Program-made: the position numbers and the translations under genes | In this document: positions 41,711 through 49,196 of the stretch, piece after piece | Layout: each line of letters begins with the position of its first letter | Position numbering within the stretch: position 1 is the first letter of the stretch | DNA from: Myxococcales bacterium | Lineage (GTDB): Bacteria > Myxococcota_A > Polyangia > Haliangiales > Haliangiaceae | Reading direction: 5' to 3' | Assembly: GCA_011526095.1 (NCBI GenBank) | Contig: WYBA01000437.1 | Location: 1 to 64,000 of the forward strand | Length of the DNA: 64,000 nucleotides | Notes under the pieces: generated by a model | Seen by the model: the letters and a program-made list of their open reading frames with translations, nothing else | Told to the model about the DNA's origin: nothing | Database searches by the model: none

Positions 41711-42129
41711 CAGGTGATCTCGATGGTGGTGTCCGGCGTGGGAGCGATCAGCTCGATCGCCACGAAGGGCACGTAGGTCTCGTCCCCGTTGGTCTGCGGC
41801 TCGCCGAGCCGGGCGCGGACGCCGATGACCACGGCGCCGGCGGGCAGCTCGACCTGGGTGACGTCGTCGAACGCACCGCCGAAGATGCGATGGAGCTGCG
41901 CCGCGACCGCGGGGTTGACGACGCGGAGCAGCTCCTCGAACCGCGCGCGGTCGAAGTCGACGCTCACCGCGTACATCTGGTCCATGGCGAGGTTCGCCAT
42001 GGTGGTGAACACGTCCTCGTCCATGCGCGCCATCATCGAGGGAACGAAGCGGGAGAACGTGAGCGTGGCGTCGCCGCGGCCGGCCTCGAGCAGGCTCAGT
42101 CCGAAGTCGGGGTAGATCTCGTCGTCCAT
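41710..42129 (-). CDS. hypothetical protein (139 aa)
   Basis: ATG 42129 follows AAGGAG at 5-6 nt. The product opens with MDDEIYPDFGLSLLEAGRG and contains VPSMMARMDEDVFTTMANLAMDQMYAVSVDFDRARFEELLRVVNPAVAAQLHRIFGGAF. A beta-rich end follows (GAVVIGVRARLGE, ETYVPFVAIELIAP). It is soluble and acidic. It lies 35 nt after the nuclease gene and overlaps the small zinc protein by one nucleotide. No recognisable family. Confidence 0.65.
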   Translation of the reverse strand: MDDEIYPDFGLSLLEAGRGDATLTFSRFVPSMMARMDEDVFTTMANLAMDQMYAVSVDFDRARFEELLRVVNPAVAAQLHRIFGGAFDDVTQVELPAGAVVIGVRARLGEPQTNGDETYVPFVAIELIAPTPDTTIEIT

Positions 42130-42164
42130 GGGCTCTCCTTGGTGAGGCTGGCGCGGGCGCCGCT

Positions 42165-42935
42165 TCACGGCGCGGGATGGGGCAGGGTGATCGTCGCGGT
42201 GCGGATCAGCGGGATGAACGGCGCGCCGCCCGGGACGAGCAGTCGTTTGCCCCAGACGTCGGCCGGGACGAACGGATCGGCGTAGGCGTGGACGGCGTGC
42301 TCCCAGTCGCCGTGCTGGCGCAGCACCGGGCAGGGGGCCATCTCCTGGGCGTCGAGAAAGCCAAGGTAGACAAGCACGACCGGCACGCCCATCGACGCGA
42401 GCTTCCAGCTCCAAGCGAAGCGGTTGGCGAGCTGGTAGTGCGAGTCGACTGCGAGTCGCCACGCTCCGGGGTGGAGGGTTGCGAGCCCCGAGGCCGCCTG
42501 GCCCAGCGCGGCTCGGATCTGCGCCTCGTTGTCGAGGTTCCCCGTCCGCTTCCGCGCCTCGTCCAGCTCGGTCGCGTGCGCCTTCGCCTCCACCAGTAGC
42601 AGTCCGTCTTGTCCGTCGATCGACGCCGTACTGACGAGGTCCCAGACCGGCTGGGTCGTCGAGTCCGGCTTCACGGCGAGCCACCATCGGTTGAGCTCGC
42701 GACGTTGGTCCGCGTCGAGGAAGCGCGGATGGCGTCCGATCTGAACCTCGGCGTGGTCGTCAGGGCCAGCCGGTGCCCACGTCGCGTCCGGCGCGATCAC
42801 GCCACGCTCCTCGAGCAAGCGGGTCAGGTCGCCAGCCACGTTCGTCCGGCCCCGCGCGGGGTCCGTCAACGCAAGGCAGCGGCCGCGGCTGCCCTTCTTG
42901 TCCCTCGCATCGAGCTCGTTCCATCCCATGGTCAT
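42165..42935 (-). CDS. putative PD-(D/E)XK restriction-like nuclease
   Basis: The 256-aa protein has VWDLVSTASIDGQDGLLLVEAKAHATELDEARKRTG. This Asp...Glu-x-Lys spacing matches the catalytic core of the PD-(D/E)XK superfamily, followed by helices (AQIRAALGQAASGLATL) and a strand (VPVVLVYLGFLD). Residues before it (WWLAVKPDSTTQP) form the usual first helix. No partner methylase of the same size is adjacent. ATG 42935 has GAGGAC just upstream. The exact family is not recognised. Confidence 0.68.
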   Translation of the reverse strand: MTMGWNELDARDKKGSRGRCLALTDPARGRTNVAGDLTRLLEERGVIAPDATWAPAGPDDHAEVQIGRHPRFLDADQRRELNRWWLAVKPDSTTQPVWDLVSTASIDGQDGLLLVEAKAHATELDEARKRTGNLDNEAQIRAALGQAASGLATLHPGAWRLAVDSHYQLANRFAWSWKLASMGVPVVLVYLGFLDAQEMAPCPVLRQHGDWEHAVHAYADPFVPADVWGKRLLVPGGAPFIPLIRTATITLPHPAP

Positions 42936-42984
42936 GTCCTCGAGAGTCAGCGTGCGTCAGCGTGGTGCGCGCTCACACGTGCAG

Positions 42985-45723
42985 TCATGGCAAGAGGCGG
43001 GCGACCGACCCGCCCTGTCCAGGGCCTATTCGGATCTTCCGTTGAGCGAGTAGCGTGTCCTTGCAGACCTTGTATTCCTCTGGTCCTACCGTGAGGTGAA
43101 GCTGGAGCAGTGTCGCGGACACGAACTGTCCGCTCAGGTTCTTGTTTCCGATGGAGGTCCCGTCGGCGGGAATGAGCGAGAAGAGCAGATTCGTCAGCTG
43201 TGGCCACACCTCATCTGCGACCGCGGCGTCGTCCTCGGCCATGAGGCTCGCCGACACGGGCCGTGGCGCAACGCCGCCGCCTGACGGCAAGGAGAGCGGT
43301 TCGATGTCGGCCAGCTGCGAGCCCGCGATTCCCTGAACGTCGCCGTAGAACGACGAGAGGTTCTCGATAGCTCGCCTGAGCTGCCGCTCACGCTTCTTCC
43401 AGATGGTGAGGAGTGCACGCTTCTCATCCTCGAGATCCTCCTGCATCTCCTGGTAGGCTTCGATCACGCCCAGGAATCGGTTCCGGAACTCGGCGCCCGT
43501 CAGGTAGTCGTACAGCATGCTCATCTTCTCGCCGCGGCTCTGATTGGCCTGTCGAGCTGACGCCACGTCGAGGATGCCCCGCCGGAGCATCATGGCCACC
43601 GGCGCAACGGCGGCCCAGGAGGTGATCCAGACGCCATCGCGAAATCCGAAGACGCGAACGTCCGGCGGTAGCGCAGCGCTCACGATCACTGCGACTTCGG
43701 CGCCAATAGCACGTTGGTCGTCACGAAGCTTCGCGAGCCACTCGTCGCTCCAAGCTTTCGTGTTCTTGCTCTCCCAGATGATGATCCCTGCGTCGCGTCC
43801 CCCGTCGTCGATCACGTGGTGGATAAGGTCGGATCCGGCCGCTCCCACCGGGACGTCCTCGACGACGTCGCGAAGGAAGTTCCGCATCAGCAGATCCCGG
43901 AGCTGAACCTCCTGTGCCTCGCCGCGCGTATGGGCAGGCGTGGCGGCAAGTCGTTGCTGCAGTTCTCCCAGCTTGCGCTGTAGCCCCTCGATCTGAACCT
44001 TGTGTTCCTGCGCGGCGACGTTGCGTTTGTCCTGTTCGAACTGCAAGCGCTCCCGTGCCTCGGCCTCGGCGTTCGCCCGTATCTGGGCCGCCTGCTCGCT
44101 CAGCTTGCGCTCGAAGTCCAGTCTCGCCTGGCATTCCCGCTCGTCCAGCTCGCGCGCCCGGCGAACCAGCTCCGTCTCGCGCTTCACCGCATCTGCCACC
44201 TGCTGCCGTGCTTGGGTCAGCTCGGCCTCGCGCGCCTGCCTCTCCATCTCGGCTTGCGCTGCGTAGTGCTCCCGAGTCGCTGTCTCGACCTGTACCCGGA
44301 TCTTGGCTCGCTCGTCCGCAAGCTTGCGTTCCAGATCGAGGTTTGCTTGTTGCTCTCGATCATCGAGCTCGCGTGCTCGGCGAGTGATGTCAGCTTCTCG
44401 CTTCGCGGCATCGGAGAGCTGCTGGCGCGCCGATGCGAGTTCCGCGTCCTTCGCGCCGATCTCCTCGCGTGCCTGCGCGGCGTAGCGCTCGCGGGCCGTC
44501 GCGTCCGCCTGTGCTCGGATTCTCGTGGTCTCCTCGGTGAGCCTCTTCTCGAAGTCGAGTTGGCTCTGCTGCTCGCGGTCGTCGAGCTCTCGCGCTCGGC
44601 GCACCAGGTCAGCCTCCCGCTTCGTCGCGTCCGCAACCTGCTGCCGCACAGTCGCGAGCTCCGCCTCCTTCGACTGGATCTCCGCCTGCGCCTGCGCAGC
44701 GTAGCGCTCGCGAGCGGAGGTCTCGGCCTGCGTGCGGATCTTCGCTGCCTCGTCCGTGAGCCGTCGCTCGAAGTCGAGGTTCGACTGCTGTTCCCGTTCA
44801 TCCAGCTCGCGCGCCCGGCGAACCAGCTCCGTCTCGCGCTTCACCGCATCTGCCACCTGCTGCCGCGCCAGGGTCAGCTCGGCCTCGCGCGCCTGCCTCT
44901 CCATCTCGGCTTGCGCTGCGTAGTGCTCCCGAGCCGCTGTCTCGACCTGTACCCGGATCTTGGCTCGCTCGTCCGCAAGCTTGCGTTCCAGATCGAGCAC
45001 CGCTTGTTGCTCTCGATCATCGAGCTCGCGTGCTCGACGAGTGATGTCAGCTTCCCGCTTCGCGGCATCGGAGAGCTGCTGGCGCGCCGACGCGAGCTCC
45101 GCGTCCTTCGCGTCGATCTCCTCGCGCGCCTGTGCGGCGTAGCGCTCGCGGGCCGTCGCGTCCGCCTGTGCTCGGATTCTCGTCGTCTCCTCGGTGAGCC
45201 TCTTCTCGAAGTCGAGGTGGCTCTGTTGCTCGCGGTCGTCGAGCTCCCGGGCGCGCCGTATCAGTTCAGCTTCCCGTTTCGCCGCGTCCGCAACCTGCTG
45301 CCGCGCAGTCGCGAGCTCGGCCTCCTTCGCCTGGATCTCCGCCTGCGCCTGCGCAGCGAAGCGCTCGCGAGCGGACGTCTCGGCCTGTGTGCGGATCTTC
45401 GCTGCTTCATCCGCGAGCCGTCGCTCGAAGTCGAGGTTCGACTGCTGTTCCCGTTCATCCAGCTCGCGCGCCCGGCGAACCAGCTCCGTCTCGCGCTTCA
45501 CCGCATCTGCCACCTGCTGCCGCGCCTGGGTCAGCTCGGCCTCGCGCGCTTGCCTCTCCAGCTCGGCCTGCGCCGCGTAGCGTTCCCGAGCAGCGACATC
45601 GGCGGCGTCGCGGATGCGCGTTGTCTCCTGAGCGAGTCGCTTCTCGACCGACTCGCGCATCGCCACGGAGAGTTCAAAGGGGTGTCCGCAGTGAGGGCAT
45701 GAAACAAGCTCGTTTGTCTGCAT
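42985..45723 (-). CDS. DUF2130 protein with seven 73-aa coiled-coil repeats
   Basis: ATG 45723 (MQTNELV) is preferred over ATG 45735 because GGAGG lies 6 nt before it. It has 912 aa. An N-terminal zinc-knuckle-like CPHCGHPFELS motif (~8-18) is typical of DUF2130 proteins. Then come seven 73-residue helical units (~61-565) in the order ABCABCA, each with AEL..ARQQ..DA.KRE and ARELD.RE. The DUF2130 core (~595-760) follows, with VQLRDLLMRNFLRDVVEDVPVG, SKNTKAWSDEWLAKLRDDQRAIGAEVAVIVS, DVRVFGFRDGVWITSW, and RNRFLGVIEAYQEMQEDLEDEKRALLTIWKKRERQLRRAIENLSSFYGDVQGI. An extra ~150-residue C-terminal domain (WPQLTNLLFSLIPADG...) is not part of the usual family. Confidence 0.88.
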   Translation of the reverse strand: MQTNELVSCPHCGHPFELSVAMRESVEKRLAQETTRIRDAADVAARERYAAQAELERQAREAELTQARQQVADAVKRETELVRRARELDEREQQSNLDFERRLADEAAKIRTQAETSARERFAAQAQAEIQAKEAELATARQQVADAAKREAELIRRARELDDREQQSHLDFEKRLTEETTRIRAQADATARERYAAQAREEIDAKDAELASARQQLSDAAKREADITRRARELDDREQQAVLDLERKLADERAKIRVQVETAAREHYAAQAEMERQAREAELTLARQQVADAVKRETELVRRARELDEREQQSNLDFERRLTDEAAKIRTQAETSARERYAAQAQAEIQSKEAELATVRQQVADATKREADLVRRARELDDREQQSQLDFEKRLTEETTRIRAQADATARERYAAQAREEIGAKDAELASARQQLSDAAKREADITRRARELDDREQQANLDLERKLADERAKIRVQVETATREHYAAQAEMERQAREAELTQARQQVADAVKRETELVRRARELDERECQARLDFERKLSEQAAQIRANAEAEARERLQFEQDKRNVAAQEHKVQIEGLQRKLGELQQRLAATPAHTRGEAQEVQLRDLLMRNFLRDVVEDVPVGAAGSDLIHHVIDDGGRDAGIIIWESKNTKAWSDEWLAKLRDDQRAIGAEVAVIVSAALPPDVRVFGFRDGVWITSWAAVAPVAMMLRRGILDVASARQANQSRGEKMSMLYDYLTGAEFRNRFLGVIEAYQEMQEDLEDEKRALLTIWKKRERQLRRAIENLSSFYGDVQGIAGSQLADIEPLSLPSGGGVAPRPVSASLMAEDDAAVADEVWPQLTNLLFSLIPADGTSIGNKNLSGQFVSATLLQLHLTVGPEEYKVCKDTLLAQRKIRIGPGQGGSVARLLP
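44224..45537. repeat. two 657-bp higher-order tandem repeats (each 3 x 219 bp)
   Basis: The same anchor (…GGGTCAGCTC) recurs ending at 44223, 44880 and 45537, i.e. exactly 657 nt apart. A partial third copy extends to about 44140. Each 657-bp unit contains three diverged 219-bp (73-codon) subunits. Within-position similarity between the large copies is far higher than between adjacent subunits, which implies a recent duplication of a block of three. Confidence 0.9.
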
Positions 45724-45768
45724 CCCTGCCTCCATGTGCGAGCAGTCGGATCCGAGTGATCCTGCGCG

Positions 45769-47805
45769 TCAGGCTGACTCGCCCGGCAGCAGCGCGTGCT
45801 GCAGGACCTCCTCGATTCGCTCGACGGTGACCACCTCGATCTTCCCGAGGACGTCGTCGGGGACGTCGCGCAGGTCGGACGCGTTCGCTGCCGGGATGAT
45901 GATGGTCCGGCGCTGGTGGTGTGCGGCGGCGACGATCTTCGTCGCGACGCCGCCGACCGGTCCGACGTGGCCGTGTAGCGAGATCTCGCCGGTCATCGCG
46001 AGTCCGGGGCGGACGGGGTACTGGAGCGCCGCGGACACCATCGCGGTGACAAAGGCGATGCCGGCGGAGGGGCCGTCCTTGGGGTCTGCGATGTTCACGA
46101 GGTGCACCGCGACCTGTCCGGCCGCGAAGCGCGCGGCGGCGTGGTTCCACGGCGGCGGCAGCAGCTGCATCGCCTGGAACGCGGTCTTGACCGAGTCGTC
46201 GAGGACCTTGCCGTGCAGGCCGGTCACGCTCAACCCGGTCCGTCCCGGCAGGTGCGAGACCTCGATGAAGAACACGTCACCACCGATGTCCTTGTCGTCG
46301 CGGACCAGGACCACCATGCCGGTCACCTGCCCGACGATCGGGTCACGGTTCGCCCGGGCGTCCCGCTGCTGGACCTTCTGATTCGCCACCAGATCGCGCG
46401 CGTCGTGCGGCTCCATCCCGGCGAACCCGATCGTCCGGCGCGAGAACTCGCCCGGGGCGATGAAGGTGAGCTGGTTGTGGACGCGCTGCCGCAGCTCGGC
46501 GCCGAACCGCAGGCAATCACGCCGGTCGTCCTCGGACGCGCTGCCGTCGGGGAACAGCAGCTTGAGCATCCCCGACGCGATCCTGCGCGCGCCGCGCTCG
46601 TCGCGCACGGTGGCCGGAGCCTCGATCCGCAGGTCGTCGAACTGCCGGCTGACGTCCTCCTCTCGCAGCTCCTTGAGGACCTCACCGAAGTAGTCGGTCA
46701 CGAAGCCGACGCCACGAGCCAGCGAGCTCTGGCTGATCTTCGGGATCTCCCAGCCGGGCAGGTAGCCGTGGATGCGGTCGAGGAACGCCGCGTCGATGAG
46801 TGCGGACGGCAGTTCCTCGAACAGGTGCGTGTAGCCCTCGCTCGGCGCCTCGCCGGTCACATCGAGGTTGCCGGTGAGCACGATGCTGGCGTCGGATGCG
46901 ACCTTTCGGGTCCCGCGGCTGAACTCGCCGCTCTCCATATAGTCCTTGAGCGTTGCCACCACCTCCTTGTCCGGGAAGGTCGTCGCTGCGATCTCGTCGA
47001 ACACCACCACCTTGCGGGTCCCGAGGATGCCGAGTCGCTGGTTCTGCTTGTTCACGAACAGCGACGCGGGCGAGGGCCGACCGCCGGAGATCGTGAACAC
47101 GGCCGGGGACACGTTGCGGAGCAAGAAGGTCTTGCCGGTGCCGCGCGGGCCGAGCTCGATGACGTTGACGTTGCGCTCGACCAGGGGAACGAGGCGCGCC
47201 AGCAGCAGCCACTGCTGGCGGCGGCTCAGCGCGGCCGGCTCGTAGCCGGCGCTGCGGAGCAGCAGGCGCGCCCAGCCGTCCGCATCGAAGTGACCGCGGC
47301 CGGCCTTGAAGCCGGCGACATCGGCGCGCGCCACCTGGAACGGTACGAAGTCGACCACCGCGAGCTGCGGATCGCGCTGCGGCTGGTAGCTGATCGTGAC
47401 GGTGCCCCACAGGCCGCCGCTGAGGAGCGCCTCGTACCGCTCGATGAGGTCGCGCCCGATGCTCAGCCTCTCGCCATGGAGGCAGTTGAGCCTGCCCCAT
47501 GCGACGGCCTCCGCGAGATCGACCTCGACCTCGAGCTGGTCGATCACGACGTACGTGCCATCCCGCAGGAGTCGGGCCTTGATGACCTCCTTCTGGTCGG
47601 CCTCGGGGATCCGGCCCTTGATGCGCTCCTTGATCGCGGTGATGCCCTCGAGCTCGCGGCCCGGCTTCACGAACTTCGCGATCAGGTACTCGGTGACGTA
47701 CCTCGGGAGCCGGGCGAACGCCTCCTGGTTGGCGAGCTGCTTGTCGACGACGCGATCACCGTAGACGTGGCGCGCGAGCTCGGCGTCGGTGGTCACAGCG
47801 GTCAC
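45769..47805 (-). CDS. brxL: BrxL: BREX-type Lon-like ATPase/protease
   Basis: The 678-aa protein starts at GTG 47805 inside the previous stop (GTGA), with GGAGGAG upstream. The N-terminal BrxL region has KQLANQEAFARLPRYVTEYLIAKFV. The AAA core (~200-400) shows VIELGPRGTGKTFLLRNVSP, KVVVFDEIAATTFPDKEVVATLKDYMESGEFSRG and SIVLTGNLDV. The C-terminal Lon-like domain (~490-670) keeps the Ser-Lys dyad in DGPSAGIAFVTA and GPVGGVATKIVAAAHH. All match BrxL. No pglX, pglZ, brxC or brxA/B lies in the window, so it works with other partners or is an orphan. Confidence 0.9.
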   Translation of the reverse strand: MTAVTTDAELARHVYGDRVVDKQLANQEAFARLPRYVTEYLIAKFVKPGRELEGITAIKERIKGRIPEADQKEVIKARLLRDGTYVVIDQLEVEVDLAEAVAWGRLNCLHGERLSIGRDLIERYEALLSGGLWGTVTISYQPQRDPQLAVVDFVPFQVARADVAGFKAGRGHFDADGWARLLLRSAGYEPAALSRRQQWLLLARLVPLVERNVNVIELGPRGTGKTFLLRNVSPAVFTISGGRPSPASLFVNKQNQRLGILGTRKVVVFDEIAATTFPDKEVVATLKDYMESGEFSRGTRKVASDASIVLTGNLDVTGEAPSEGYTHLFEELPSALIDAAFLDRIHGYLPGWEIPKISQSSLARGVGFVTDYFGEVLKELREEDVSRQFDDLRIEAPATVRDERGARRIASGMLKLLFPDGSASEDDRRDCLRFGAELRQRVHNQLTFIAPGEFSRRTIGFAGMEPHDARDLVANQKVQQRDARANRDPIVGQVTGMVVLVRDDKDIGGDVFFIEVSHLPGRTGLSVTGLHGKVLDDSVKTAFQAMQLLPPPWNHAAARFAAGQVAVHLVNIADPKDGPSAGIAFVTAMVSAALQYPVRPGLAMTGEISLHGHVGPVGGVATKIVAAAHHQRRTIIIPAANASDLRDVPDDVLGKIEVVTVERIEEVLQHALLPGESA

Positions 47806-49175
47806 GACTCCTCCGTTCCGAACAGGTCATCGAGCGCGGGGTTGTCTCGTACACCGCCGGCCGCAATCGGCGCGTCCACCTGCTTGGGCGGGCGTGGCGG
47901 CATCGGGATCACCACGTCGCCCGGATCCGGAACCGGCCTGGGTGGAGCGGGTGGTGGCGGGAGCACCGTGGCGACCCCGAGGTCGGTGGCGTAGATGCCG
48001 ATCAGCTCCGACAGCTCCGCGGTGGCAGGCGCCAGGGTGCGAAGGTCGTCGAGCAGAGCGCGGCGCTCGGCCGGGCTCAGCGTGCTGCGGAGAGCGCGCA
48101 CGACGGGGTTGAGGTCGCCGTGTCCTGTGGCGTACTGGTGCGCGAGCGCGCGCAGGCGGATCTGGTCGGCCGCACCTAGGTCCATGCCGTGCGTCGCCAG
48201 CTCGACCGCGAGGCGACGCTGCCCCTCGTCGGGGCGGGAGATTGCACTGGTGACCTGGGTCAGGAACTGCAGCTTCAGCGCTGCACGCTCGAATCCGGTC
48301 GCAGCGGGGGGCGGCGCCGGTGGTGGTGAGAACATCCCGAAGCCTGGCGGGTTGGTCGCGACCGGCCTCCAGTCCGGCTGGCCAGCGCCAGCCGCGACGC
48401 TGATGGTCACTCGCTGCGTGATGCCAGGAGAGCGCGTCATGGTGCTGAGGTCCGGATCGGTCCGATACCCAGCGGCGCTCAGCACGCGAGCCAGGTCCTG
48501 AACGGCGCGGGTCGAGAGCCTCTGATCGGCGGTGTATCTGCCGAGGCGGTTGACGAGGTTCTTGATCAGCACTCTGAAGCGGTCTCGCTCGCCCAGGTGT
48601 TCCTTTACCCAGGTGAGGAAGCTCTGTTCCTGATCCTCGTCGGCCTCGTCGCCTTCGGCACCCGGAGCGTCGTCATCCTCGGCCACGCGCGTGCCGTCAG
48701 CATCGTCGTCTTCGTCGTCTTCGACGTCTTCGTCGTCCTCGTCGTCCTCGTCGCCCTCGTCGTCCTCGTCGTCCTCGTCGTCCTCGTCGTCCTCGTCGTC
48801 CTCGTCGTCGCCCTCGTGGACGAAGTGGATGGGACACTCACCACCCAGGGGATACTCCTCGTCGAACTTCGGACTCCAGCCCTTGGTGAAGACCTTGCGC
48901 ATCATCGCGACCAGCTCGGACTTGGAGGCGCGGCTCAACCCACGGAGCCGGCCCGAGAGCTCGTCGTTGAAGAAAGTGTAGTCGCGCAGTGTGGAGATCA
49001 TGTCCTCCCGGTCCAGGTAGGGCAGGAGCTCCTCCAGGTCACCGCGAAACGAGCGTGCAAGGCGGCTGCGTTTGTCGTACTGATCGCCGCCGGTGGGCAG
49101 CCCCCGCGCCTCGCAGATCTCGCGGAGCTTCTTCGGAGGGACTTGGTCGAGGATGTCTCGAATGTCGCTCGCCAT
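47802..49175 (-). CDS. acidic-tract protein with TerB-like helical domain, coupled to brxL
   Basis: The 457-aa protein begins with a helical SAP-like segment (IRDILDQVPPKKLREICEARGLPTGGDQYDKRSRLARSF) and HIRVFTKG-like helices. A run of ~40 almost uninterrupted Asp/Glu residues (~121-160) follows, encoded by CGTCGTCCT-type 9-nt repeats. Then comes a second domain (FLTWVKEHLGERDRFRVLIKNLVNRLGRYTADQRLSTRAVQDLARVLSAAGY), a Pro-rich linker, and a helical bundle (~290-395, LKLQFLTQVTSAISRPDEGQRRLAVELATHGMDLGAADQIRLRALA) resembling TerB-like domains. The C-terminus is Pro-rich. Its stop overlaps the brxL start, implying complex formation. The domain names are tentative. Confidence 0.65.
   Translation of the reverse strand: MASDIRDILDQVPPKKLREICEARGLPTGGDQYDKRSRLARSFRGDLEELLPYLDREDMISTLRDYTFFNDELSGRLRGLSRASKSELVAMMRKVFTKGWSPKFDEEYPLGGECPIHFVHEGDDEDDEDDEDDEDDEDDEGDEDDEDDEDVEDDEDDDADGTRVAEDDDAPGAEGDEADEDQEQSFLTWVKEHLGERDRFRVLIKNLVNRLGRYTADQRLSTRAVQDLARVLSAAGYRTDPDLSTMTRSPGITQRVTISVAAGAGQPDWRPVATNPPGFGMFSPPPAPPPAATGFERAALKLQFLTQVTSAISRPDEGQRRLAVELATHGMDLGAADQIRLRALAHQYATGHGDLNPVVRALRSTLSPAERRALLDDLRTLAPATAELSELIGIYATDLGVATVLPPPPAPPRPVPDPGDVVIPMPPRPPKQVDAPIAAGGVRDNPALDDLFGTEES
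48702..48812. repeat. 9-nt (GTCGTCCTC) repeat tract encoding poly-Asp/Glu
   Basis: This is a near-continuous array of GTCGTC/CTCGTC units on the plus strand. On the minus strand it is read as DDE repeats. It is prone to slippage but in multiples of three, so the frame is preserved. Confidence 0.85.
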
Positions 49176-49196
49176 GGACTCTGGCTCCTTCTCTCC

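Noticed and set aside
44140-45600. Regular repeats as a possible CRISPR array
   Set aside because: Units are 219/657 nt, contiguous and in frame, with no spacers; they encode coiled-coil repeats.
44002-45702. 566-aa plus-strand frame opposite the DUF2130 gene, Leu-rich and looking like a repeat protein
   Set aside because: It mirrors the 219-bp repeats of the minus-strand coiled coil; the minus strand has the zinc motif, DUF2130 core and a good RBS.
48691-48981. Poly-Ser plus-strand frame over the acidic tract
   Set aside because: It is the complement of the Asp/Glu-coding 9-nt repeat; composition is purely repetitive and there is no RBS.
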